This document shows, piece after piece, positions 50,513-62,496 of a DNA stretch of 64,000 bases. The position numbers and the translations under genes were made by a program. The stretch comes from Neodiprion pinetum. Lineage: Eukaryota; Arthropoda; Insecta; Hymenoptera; Diprionidae. The notes under the pieces are model-generated. The model searched no databases and was not told the origin of the DNA. It was given only the letters and a program-made list of their open reading frames with translations. The DNA lies in the NCBI RefSeq assembly GCF_021155775.2, contig NC_060234.1, forward strand, positions 434,001-498,000. The letters run 5' to 3'. Numbering within the stretch: the stretch's first letter is position 1; the number at the start of each line of letters is the position of its first letter.

Positions 50513-53500
50513 AGGAGAGGGTCATACAAATCGAATCCGAGACCAAAAATTTTCGGCTCCAAAAATGAAGAAAAAAGTAAGGCTAACCCCTTTGCATTTT
50601 TGGCGAAAATTTACGCGATTTTGAAAAGTGCTGCAATAATTTCTTATGGCACTATTCCGACGTAATTTTGCGTGAGAAATCGATTGGACGCAGTCCCAAT
50701 ACGCTGCGATCAAAGCATCAAAAGTTAGAGCCGAAAAACGAGAACCTGTGTTTTCGACATTTTTCAGCGGGCGCTTTTTTCTTCGTAATTTCTCTCCTGT
50801 TGATCCCACGCTCTTTTCGCTGCGTTTTCTGAGTTCCTGGTGGTCCAATTAGTCAGGAGAGAGTCATACAAATCGAATCCGAGACCAAAAATTTTCGGCT
50901 CCAAAAATGAAGAAAAAAGTAAGGCTAACCCCTTTGCATTTTTGGCGAAAATTTACGCGATTTTGAAAAGTGCTGCAATAATTTCTTATGGCACTATTCC
51001 GACGTAATTTTGCGTGAGAAATCGATTGGACGCAGTCCCAATACGCTGCGATCAACGCATCAAAAGTTAGAGCAGAAAAACGAGAACCTGTGTTTTCGAC
51101 ATTTTTCAGCGGGTGCTTTTTCCTTCGTAATTTCTCTCCTGTTGATCCCACGCTCTTTCCTCTGCGTTTTCTGAGTTCCTGGTGGTCCGATTAGTCAGGA
51201 GAGGGTCATACAAATCGAATCCGAGACCAAAAATTTTCGGCTCCAAAAATGAAGAAAAAAGTAAGGCTAACCCCTTTGCATTTTTGGCGAAAATTTACGC
51301 GATTTTGAAAAGTGCTGCAATAATTTCTTATGGCACTATTCCGACGTAATTTTGCGTGAGAAATCGATTGGACGCAGTCCCAATACGCTGCGATCAACGC
51401 ATCAAAAGTTAGAGCAGAAAAACGAGAACCTGTGTTTTCGACATTTTTCAGCGGGTGCTTTTTCCTTCGTAATTTCTCTCCTGTTGATCCCACGCTCTTT
51501 CCTCTGCGTTTTCTGAGTTCCTGGTGGTCCAATTAGTCAGGTGAGGGTCATACAAATCGAATCCGAGACCAAAAATTTTTGGCTCCAAAAATGAAGAGAA
51601 AAGTAAGGCTAACCCCTTTGCATTTTTGGCGAAAATTCACGCGATTTTGAAAAGTGCTGCAATAAATTCTCTCTGGCACCATTTCGACGTAATTTTGCGA
51701 GAGAAATCGATTGGGCGCAGTCCCAATACGCTGCGATCAACGCATCAAAAGTTAGAGCCGAAAAACGAGAACCTGTGTTTTCGACACTTTTCAGCGGGTG
51801 CTTTTTCCTTCGCAATTTCTCTCCTGTTGATCCCACGCTTTTTTCGCTGCGTTTTCTGAGTTCCTAGTGGTCCAATTAGTCAGGAGAGGGTCATACAAAT
51901 CGAATCCGAGACCAAAAATTTTCGGCTTCAAATACGAAGGAAAAAGTAAGGCTAACCCCTTTGCATTTTTGGCGAAAATTTTCGCGATTTTGAAAAGTGC
52001 TGGAATAAATTCTTTCATGCCCCATTCCGACGTAATTTTGCGAGAGAAATCGATTGGGCGCAGTCCCAATACGCTGCGATCAACGCATCAAAAGTCAGAG
52101 CCGAAAAACGAGAACCTGTGTTTTCGACACTTTTCAGCGGGTGCTTTTTCCTTAGTAATTTCTCTTCTGTTGATCCCACGCTCTTTTCGCTGCGTTTTTT
52201 GAGTTCCTAGTGGGCCAATTAGTCAGGAGAGGGTCATACAAATCGAATCCGAGACCAAAAATTTTCAGCTCCAAAAACGAAGAAAAAAGTAAGGCTAACC
52301 CCTTTGCATTTTTGGCGAAGATTTACGCGATTTTGAAAAGTGCTGCAATATATTCTCTCTGGCACTATTCCGACGTAATTTTGCGAGAGAAATCGATTGT
52401 GCGCAGTCCCAATACGCTGCGATCAACGCATCAAAAGTTAGAGCCGAAAAACGAGAACCTGTGTTTTCGACATTTTTCAGCGGGTGCTTTTTCCGTCGTA
52501 ATTTCTCTTCTGTTGATCCCACGCTCTTTTCGCTGCGTTTTCTGAGTTCCTGGTGGTCCAATTAGTCAGAAGAGGGTCATACAAATCGAATCGGAGACCA
52601 AAAATTTTTGGCTCTAAAAATGAAGAAAAAAGTAACGCTAACCCCTTTGCATTTTTGGCGAAAATTTACGCGATTTTGAAAAGTGCTGCAATAATTTTTT
52701 TCTGGCACTATTCCGACGTAATTTTGCGAGAGAAATCGATTGGACGCAGTCCCAATACGCTGCGATCAAGGCATTAAAAGTTAAAGCCAAAAAACGAGAA
52801 CCTGTGTTTTTGACATTTTTCAGCGGGTGCTTTTTCCTTCGCAATTTCTCTCCTGTTGATCCCACGCTCTTTTCGCTGCGTTTTCTGAGTTCCTGGTGGT
52901 CCAATTAGTCAGAAGAGGGTCATACAAATCGAATCGGAGACCAAAAATTTTTGGCTCCAAAAATGAAAAAAAAAGTAAGGCTAACCCCTTTGCATTTTTG
53001 GCGAAAATTTACGCGATTTTGAAAAGTGCTGCAACAATTTCTTATGGCACTATTCCGACGTAATTTTGCGTGAGAAATCGATTGGACGCAGTCCCAATAC
53101 GCTGCGATCAACGCATCAAAAGTTAGAGCCGAAAAACGAGAACCTGTGTTTTCGACACTTTTCAGCGGGTGCTTTTTCCTTAGTAATTTCTCTCCTGTTG
53201 ATCCCACGCTCTTTTCGCTGCGTTTTCTGAGTTCCTAGTGGGCCAATTGGTCAGGAGAGGGTCATACAAACCGAATCCGAGACCAAAAATTTTCGGCTCC
53301 AAAAATGAAGAAAAAAGTAAGGCTAACCCCTTTGCATTTTTGGCGAAAATTTACGCGATTTCGAAAAGTGCTGCAATAAATTCTTCCTGGCTCTATTCCG
53401 ACGTGATTTTGCGACAGAAATCGATTGGGCGCAGTCCCAATACGCTGCGATCAACGCATCAAAAGTTAGAGCCGAAAAACGAGAACCTGTGTTTTCGACA

Positions 53501-54609
53501 TTTTTCAGCGGGTGCTTTTTCCGTCGTAATTTCTCTCCTGTTGATCCCACGCTCTTTTCGCTGCGTTTTCTGAGTTCCCGGTGGTCCAATTAGTCAGGAG
53601 AGGGTCATACAAATCGAATCCGAGACCAAAAATTTTCAGCTCCAAAAACGAAGAAAAAAGTAAGGCTAACCCCTTTGCATTTTTGGCGAAGATTTACGCG
53701 ATTTTGAAAAGTGCTGCAATAAATTCTCTCTGGCACTATTCCGACGTAATTTTGCGAGAGAAATCGATTGTGCGCAGTCCCAATACGCTGCGATCAAAGC
53801 ATCAAAAGTTAGAGCCGAAAAACGAGAACCTGTGTTTTCGACATTTTTCAGCGGGCGCTTTGTTCTTCGTAATTTCTCTCCTGTTGATCCCACGCTCTTT
53901 CCGCTGCGTTTTCTGAGTTCCTGGTGGTTCAATTAGTCAGGAGAGGGTCATACAAATCGAATCGGAGACCAAAAATTTTCGGCTCCAAAAATGAAGAAAA
54001 AAGTAAGGCTAACCCCTTTGCATTTTTGGCGAAAATTTACGCGATTTTGAAAAGTGCTGCAATAATTTCTTTCTGGCACTATTCCGACGTAATTTTGCGA
54101 GAGAAATCGATTGGGCGCAGTCACAATACGCTGCGATCAAAGCATCAAAAGTGAGAGCCGAAAAACGAGAACCTGTGTTTTCGACATTTTTCAGCGGGCC
54201 CTTTTTTCTTCGTAATTTCTCTCCTGTCGATCCCACGCTCTTTCCTCTGCGTTTTCTGAGTTCCTGGTGGTCCAATTAGTCAGGTGAGGGTCATACAAAT
54301 CGAATCCGAGACCAAAAATTTTCGGCTCCAAAAATGAAGAAAAAAGTAAGGCTAACCCCTTTGCATTTTTGGCGAAAATTCACGCGATTTTGAAAAGTGC
54401 TGCAATAAATTCTCTCTGGCACTATTCCGACGTAATTTTGCGGGAGAAATCGATTGGGCGCAGTCCCAATACGCTGCGATCAACGCATCAAAAGTTAGAG
54501 CCGAAAAACGAGAACCTGTGTTTTCGACACTTTTCAGCGGGTGCTTTTTCCTCAGTAATTTCTCTTCTGTTGATCCCACGCTCTTTTCGCTGCGTTTTTT
54601 GAGTTCCTA

Positions 54610-55981
54610 GTGGGCCAATTAGTCAGGAGAGGGTCATACAAATCGAATCCGAGACCAAAAATTTTCGGCTCCAAAAATGAAGAAAAAAGTAAGGCTAACC
54701 CCTTTGCATTTTTGGCGAAAATTCACGCGATTTTGAAAAGTGCTGCAATAAATTCTCTCTGGCACTATTCCGACGTAATTTTGCGAGAGAAATCGATTGG
54801 GCGCAGTCCCAATACGCTGCGATCAAGGCATTAAAAGTTAGAGCCAAAAAACGAGAACCTGTGTTTTCGACATTTTTCAGCGGGTGCATTTTCCTTCGTA
54901 ATTTCTCTCCTGTTGATCCCACGCTCTTTTCGCTGCGTTTTCTGAGTTCCCGGTGGTCCAATTAGTCAGGAGAGGGTCATACAAATCGAATCCGAGACCA
55001 AAAATTTTCAGCTCCAAAAACGAAGAAAAAAGTAAGGCTAACCCCTTTGCATTTTTGGCGAAGATTTACGCGATTTTGAAAAGTGCTGCAATAAATTCTC
55101 TCCGGCGCTATTCCGACGTAATTTTGCGAGAGAAATCGATTGTGCGCAGTCCCAATACGCTGCGATCAAAGCATCAAAAGTTAGAGCCGAAAAACGAGAA
55201 CCTGTGTTTTCGACATTTTTCAGCGGGCGCTTTTTTCTTCGTAATTTCTCTCCTGTTGATCCCACGCTCTTTTCGCTGCGTTTTCTGAGTTCCTGGTGGT
55301 CCAATTAGTCAGGAGAGGGTCATACAAATCGAATCGGAGACCAAAAATTTTCAGCTCCAAAAACGAAGTAAAAAGTAAGGCTAACCCCTTTGCATTTTTG
55401 GCGAAGATTTACGCGATTTTGAAAAGTGCTGCAATAAATTCTCTCTGGCACTATTCCGACGTAATTTTGCGAGAGAAATCGATTGTGCGCAGTCCCAATA
55501 CGCTGCGATCAACGCATCAAAAGTTTGAGCCAAAAAACGAGAACCCGTGTTTTCGACATTTTTCAGCGGGCGCTTTTTTCTTCGTAATTTCTCTCCTGTT
55601 GATCCCACGCTCTTTTCGCTGCGTTTTCTGAGTTCCTGGTGGTCCAATTAGTCAGGAGAGGGTCATACAAATCGAATCGGAGACCAAAAATTTTTGGCTC
55701 CAAAAATGAAGAAAAAAGTAAGGCTAACCCCTTTGCATTTGTGGCGAAAATTTACGCGATTTCGAAAAGTGCTGCAATAAATTCTTCCTGGCCTTATTCC
55801 GACGTAATTTTGCGAGCGAAATCGATTGGGCGCAGTCCCAATACGCTGCGATCAAAGCATCAAAAGTTAGAGCCGAAAAACGAGAACCTGTGTTTTCGAC
55901 ATTTTTCAGCGGGCGCTTTTTTCTTCGTAATTTCTCTCCTGTTGATCCCACGCTCTTTTCGCTGCGTTTTCTGAGTTCCTG
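54610..55981. repeat. Four-monomer block, first of three copies
   Basis: The ordered variants GGGTGCATTTTCC, CTCCGGCGCTATT, ACGAAGTAAAAAG and CATTTGTGGCG occur here. They recur in the same order at about 57011-58382 and 61125-62496, which are 7 and then 12 monomers further on. Confidence 0.75.
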
Positions 55982-57010
55982 GTGGTCCGATTAGTCAGGA
56001 GAGGGTCATACAAATCGAATCCGAGACCAAAAATTTTCGGCTCCAAAAATGAAGAAAAAAGTAAGGCTAACCCCTTTGCATTTTTGGCGAAAATTTACGC
56101 GATTTTGAAAAGTGCTGCAATAATTTCTTTCTGGCACTATTCCGACGTAATTTTGCGAGAGAAATCGATTGTGCGCAGTCCCAATACGCTGCGATCAACG
56201 CATCAAAAGTTTGAGCCAAAAAACGAGCACCTGTGTTTTCGACATTTTTCAGCGGGCGCTTTGTTCTTCGTAATTTCTCTCCTGTTGATCCCACGCTCTT
56301 TTCGCTGCGTTTTCTGAGTTCCTGGTGGTCCGATTAGTCAGGAGAGGGTCATACAAATCGAATCCGAGACCAAAAATTTTCGGCTCCAAAAATGAAGAAA
56401 AAAGTAAGGCTAACCCCTTTGCATTTTTGGCGAAAATTTACGCGATTTTGAAAAGTGCTGCAATAATTTCTTTCTGGCACTATTCCGACGTAATTTTGCG
56501 AGAGAAATCGATTGGGCGCAGTCCCAATACGCTGCGATCAAAGCATTAAAAGTTAGAGCCGAAAACCGAGAACCTGTGTTTTCGACATTTTTCAGCGGGC
56601 CCTTTTTTCTTCGTAATTTCTCTCCTGTTGATCCCACGCTCTTTTCGCTGCGTTTTCTGAGTTCCTAGTGGTCCAATTAGTCAGGAGAGGGTCATACAAA
56701 TCGAATCCGAGACCAAAAATTTTCGGCTTCAAATACGAAGGAAAAAGTAAGGCTAACCCCTTTGCATTTTTGGCGAAAATTTTCGCGATTTTGAAAAGCG
56801 CTGGAATAAATTCTTTTATGCCCCATTCCGACGTAATTTTGCGAGAGAAATCGATTGGGCGCAGTCCCAATACGCTGCGATCAACGCATCAAAAGTCAGA
56901 GCCGAAAAACGAGAACCTGTGTTTTCGACACTTTTCAGCGGGTGCTCTTTCCTCAGTAATTTCTCTTCTGTTGATCCCACGCTCTTTTCGCTGCGTTTTT
57001 TGAGTTCCTA

Positions 57011-58382
57011 GTGGGCCAATTAGTCAGGAGAGGGTCATACAAATCGAATCCGAGACCAAAAATTTTCGGCTCCAAAAATGAAGAAAAAAGTAAGGCTAAC
57101 CCCTTTGCATTTTTGGCGAAAATTCACGCGATTTTGAAAAGTGCTGCAATAAATTCTCTCTGGCACTATTCCGACGTAATTTTGCGAGAGAAATCGATTG
57201 GGCGCAGTCCCAATACGCTGCGATCAAGGCATTAAAAGTTAGAGCCAAAAAACGAGAACCTGTGTTTTCGACATTTTTCAGCGGGTGCATTTTCCTTCGT
57301 AATTTCTCTCCTGTTGATCCCACGCTCTTTTCGCTGCGTTTTCTGAGTTCCCGGTGGTCCAATTAGTCAGGAGAGGGTCATACAAATCGAATCCGAGACC
57401 AAAAATTTTCAGCTCCAAAAACGAAGAAAAAAGTAAGGCTAACCCCTTTGCATTTTTGGCGAAGATTTACGCGATTTTGAAAAGTGCTGCAATAAATTCT
57501 CTCCGGCGCTATTCCGACGTAATTTTGCGAGAGAAATCGATTGTGCGCAGTCCCAATACGCTGCGATCAAAGCATCAAAAGTTAGAGCCGAAAAACGAGA
57601 ACCTGTGTTTTCGACATTTTTCAGCGGGCGCTTTTTTCTTCGTAATTTCTCTCCTGTTGATCCCACGTTCTTTTCGCTGCGTTTTCTGAGTTCCTGGTGG
57701 TCCAATTAGTCAGGAGAGGGTCATACAAATCGAATCGGAGACCAAAAATTTTCAGCTCCAAAAACGAAGTAAAAAGTAAGGCTAACCCCTTTGCATTTTT
57801 GGCGAAGATTTACGCGATTTTGAAAAGTGCTGCAATAAATTCTCTCTGGCACTATTCCGACGTAATTTTGCGAGAGAAATCGATTGTGCGCAGTCCCAAT
57901 ACGCTGCGATCAACGCATCAAAAGTTTGAGCCAAAAAACGAGAACCCGTGTTTCCGACATTTTTCAGCGGGCGCTTTTTTCTTCGTAATTTCTCTCCTGT
58001 TGATCCCACGCTCTTTTCGCTGCGTTTTCTGAGTTCCTGGTGGTCCAATTAGTCAGGAGAGGGTCATACAAATCGAATCGGAGACCAAAAATTTTTGGCT
58101 CCAAAAATGAAGAAAAAAGTAAGGCTAACCCCTTTGCATTTGTGGCGAAAATTTACGCGATTTCGAAAAGTGCTGCAATAAATTCTTCCTGGCCTTATTC
58201 CGACGTAATTTTGCGAGCGAAATCGATTGGGCGCAGTCCCAATACGCTGCGATCAAAGCATCAAAAGTTAGAGCCGAAAAACGAGAACCTGTGTTTTCGA
58301 CATTTTTCAGCGGGCGCTTTTTTCTTCGTAATTTCTCTCCTGTTGATCCCACGCTCTTTTCGCTGCGTTTTCTGAGTTCCTG
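57011..58382. repeat. Four-monomer block, second copy
   Basis: Matches the block at 54610 over four monomers, with only scattered single changes (for example CACGTTC for CACGCTC near 57665). Directly after it, a chimeric monomer starts a partial extra copy at 58383-59092. Confidence 0.75.
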
Positions 58383-60439
58383 GTGGTCCGATTAGTCAGG
58401 AGAGGGTCATACAAATCGAATCCGAGACCAAAAATTTTCGGCTCCAAAAATGAAGAAAAAAGTAAGGCTAACCCCTTTGCATTTTTGGCGAAGATTTACG
58501 CGATTTTGAAAAGTGCTGCAATAAATTCTCTCCGGCGCTATTCCGACGTAATTTTGCGAGAGAAATCGATTGTGCGCAGTCCCAATACGCTGCGATCAAA
58601 GCATCAAAAGTTAGAGCCGAAAAACGAGAACCTGTGTTTTCGACATTTTTCAGCGGGCGCTTTTTTCTTCGTAATTTCTCTCCTGTTGATCCCACGCTCT
58701 TTTCGCTGCGTTTTCTGAGTTCCTGGTGGTCCAATTAGTCAGGAGAGGGTCATACAAATCGAATCGGAGACCAAAAATTTTCAGCTCCAAAAACGAAGTA
58801 AAAAGTAAGGCTAACCCCTTTGCATTTTTGGCGAAGATTTACGCGATTTTGAAAAGTGCTGCAATAAATTCTCTCTGGCACTATTCCGACGTAATTTTGC
58901 GAGAGAAATCGATTGTGCGCAGTCCCAATACGCTGCGATCAACGCATCAAAAGTTTGAGCCAAAAAACGAGAACCCGTGTTTTCGACATTTTTCAGCGGG
59001 CGCTTTTTTCTTCGTAATTTCTCTCCTGTTGATCCCACGCTCTTTTCGCTGCGTTTTCTGAGTTCCTGGTGGTCCAATTAGTCAGGAGAGGGTCATACAA
59101 ATCGAATCGGAGACCAAAAATTTTTGGCTCCAAAAATGAAGAAAAAAGTAAGGCTAACCCCTTTGCATTTTTGGCGAAAATTTACGCGATTTTGAAAAGT
59201 GCTGCAACAATTTCTTATGGCACTATTCCGACGTAATTTTGCGTGAGAAATCGATTGGACGCAGTCCCAATACGCTGCGATCAACGCATCAAAAGTTAGA
59301 GCCGAAAAACGAGAACCTGTGTTTTCGACACTTTTCAGCGGGTGCTTTTTCCTTAGTAATTTCTCTCCTGTTGATCCCACGCTCTTTTCGCTGCGTTTTC
59401 TGAGTTCCTAGTGGGCCAATTGGTCAGGAGAGGGTCATACAAACCGAATCCGAGACCAAAAATTTTCGGCTCCAAAAATGAAGAAAAAAGTAAGGCTAAC
59501 CCCTTTGCATTTTTGGCGAAAATTTACGCGATTTCGAAAAGTGCTGCAATAAATTCTTCCTGGCTCTATTCCGACGTGATTTTGCGACAGAAATCGATTG
59601 GGCGCAGTCCCAATACGCTGCGATCAACGCATCAAAAGTTAGAGCCGAAAAACGAGAACCTGTGTTTTCGACATTTTTCAGCGGGTGCTTTTTCCGTCGT
59701 AATTTCTCTCCTGTTGATCCCACGCTCTTTTCGCTGCGTTTTCTGAGTTCCCGGTGGTCCAATTAGTCAGGAGAGGGTCATACAAATCGAATCCGAGACC
59801 AAAAATTTTCAGCTCCAAAAACGAAGAAAAAAGTAAGGCTAACCCCTTTGCATTTTTGGCGAAGATTTACGCGATTTTGAAAAGTGCTGCAATAAATTCT
59901 CTCTGGCACTATTCCGACGTAATTTTGCGAGAGAAATCGATTGTGCGCAGTCCCAATACGCTGCGATCAAAGCATCAAAAGTGAGAGCCGAAAAACGAGA
60001 ACCTGTGTTTTCGACATTTTTCAGCGGGCCCTTTTTTCTTCGTAATTTCTCTCCTGTTGATCCCACGCTCTTTCCTCTGCGTTTTCTGAGTTCCTGGTGG
60101 TCCAATTAGTCAGGTGAGGGTCATACAAATCGAATCCGAGACCAAAAATTTTCGGCTCCAAAAATGAAGAAAAAAGTAAGGCTAACCCCTTTGCATTTTT
60201 GGCGAAAATTTACGCGATTTCGAAAAGTGCTGCAATAAATTCTTCCTGGCTCTATTCCGACGTAATTTTGCGACAGAAATCGATTGGGCGCAGTCCCAAT
60301 ACGCTGCGATCAACGCATCAAAAGTTAGAGCCGAAAAACGAGAACCTGTGTTTTCGACATTTTTCAGCAGGTGCTTTTTGCTTCGTAATTTCTCTCCTGT
60401 TGATCCCACGCTTTTTTTGCTGTGTTTTCTGAGTTCCTG

Positions 60440-60780
60440 GTGGTCCAATCAGTCAGCAAAGGGTCATCTAAATCGAATCTGAGACCATAAATTTTCGACT
60501 CCAAAAATGTAGAAAAAGGAAGGCTAACCCCTTTGCATTTTTGGCGAAAATTTTCGCGATTCTGAAAAATGCTGAAATGTATTCTTTCATGCACTACTCC
60601 GACGTAATTTTGCGAGAGAAATCGATTGGGCGCAGTCTCAATACGCTGCGATCAACGCATCAAAAGTTAGAGCCGAAAAACGAGAACCTGTGTTTTCGAC
60701 ATTTTTCAGCGGGCGCTTTGTTCTTCGTAATTTCTCTCCTGTTGATCCCACGCTCTTTTCGCTGCGTTTTCTGAGTTCCT
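60440..60780. repeat. Divergent satellite monomer
   Basis: Differs from its neighbours at many sites in its first half: GTCAGCAAAGGG, GTCATCTAAATCG, GACCATAAATTTTCGAC, AATGTAGAAAAAGGAAGG, GCTGAAATGTATTCTTTC. The second half returns to the normal form. It may be an old monomer preserved within homogenised neighbours. Confidence 0.7.
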
Positions 60781-61124
60781 GGTGGTTCAATTAGTCAGGA
60801 AAGGGTCATACAAATCGAATCGGAGACCAAAAATTTTCGGCTCCAAAAATGAAGAAAAAAGTAAGGCTAACCCCTTTGCATTTTTGGCGAAAATCCACGC
60901 GATTTTGAAAAGTGCTGCAATAAATTCTCTCTGGCACTATTCCGACGTAATTTTGCGAGAGAAATCGATTGGGCGCAGTCACAATACGCTGCGATCAAAG
61001 CATCAAAAGTGAGAGCCGAAAAACGAGAACCTGTGTTTTCGACATTTTTTAGCGGGCCCTTTTTTCTTCGTAATTTCTCTCCTGTCGATCCCACGCTCTT
61101 TCCTCTGCGTTTTCTGAGTTCCTG

Positions 61125-62496
61125 GTGGTCCAATTAGTCAGGTGAGGGTCATACAAATCGAATCCGAGACCAAAAATTTTCGGCTCCAAAAATGAAGAAA
61201 AAAGTAAGGCTAACCCCTTTGCATTTTTGGCGAAAATTCACGCGATTTTGAAAAGTGCTGCAATAAATTCTCTCTGGCACTATTCCGACGTAATTTTGCG
61301 AGAGAAATCGATTGGGCGCAGTCCCAATACGCTGCGATCAAGGCATTAAAAGTTAGAGCCAAAAAACGAGAACCTGTGTTTTCGACATTTTTCAGCGGGT
61401 GCATTTTCCTTCGTAATTTCTCTCCTGTTGATCCCACGCTCTTTTCGCTGCGTTTTCTGAGTTCCCGGTGGTCCAATTAGTCAGGAGAGGGTCATACAAA
61501 TCGAATCCGAGACCAAAAATTTTCAGCTCCAAAAACGAAGAAAAAAGTAAGGCTAACCCCTTTGCATTTTTGGCGAAGATTTACGCGATTTTGAAAAGTG
61601 CTGCAATAAATTCTCTCCGGCGCTATTCCGACGTAATTTTGCGAGAGAAATCGATTGTGCGCAGTCCCAATACGCTGCGATCAAAGCATCAAAAGTTAGA
61701 GCCGAAAAACGAGAACCTGTGTTTTCGACATTTTTCAGCGGGCGCTTTTTTCTTCGTAATTTCTCTCCTGTTGATCCCACGCTCTTTTCGCTGCGTTTTC
61801 TGAGTTCCTGGTGGTCCAATTAGTCAGGAGAGGGTCATACAAATCGAATCGGAGACCAAAAATTTTCAGCTCCAAAAACGAAGTAAAAAGTAAGGCTAAC
61901 CCCTTTGCATTTTTGGCGAAGATTTACGCGATTTTGAAAAGTGCTGCAATAAATTCTCTCTGGCACTATTCCGACGTAATTTTGCGAGAGAAATCGATTG
62001 TGCGCAGTCCCAATACGCTGCGATCAACGCATCAAAAGTTTGAGCCAAAAAACGAGAACCCGTGTTTTCGACATTTTTCAGCGGGCGCTTTTTTCTTCGT
62101 AATTTCTCTCCTGTTGATCCCACGCTCTTTTCGCTGCGTTTTCTGAGTTCCTGGTGGTCCAATTAGTCAGGAGAGGGTCATACAAATCGAATCGGAGACC
62201 AAAAATTTTTGGCTCCAAAAATGAAGAAAAAAGTAAGGCTAACCCCTTTGCATTTGTGGCGAAAATTTACGCGATTTCGAAAAGTGCTGCAATAAATTCT
62301 TCCTGGCCTTATTCCGACGTAATTTTGCGAGCGAAATCGATTGGGCGCAGTCCCAATACGCTGCGATCAAAGCATCAAAAGTTAGAGCCGAAAAACGAGA
62401 ACCTGTGTTTTCGACATTTTTCAGCGGGCGCTTTTTTCTTCGTAATTTCTCTCCTGTTGATCCCACGCTCTTTTCGCTGCGTTTTCTGAGTTCCTG
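61125..62496. repeat. Four-monomer block, third copy
   Basis: Same four diagnostic variants in the same order as at 54610 and 57011. It is followed by monomers that repeat the material near 56-57 kb at a distance of 6858 bp. Confidence 0.75.
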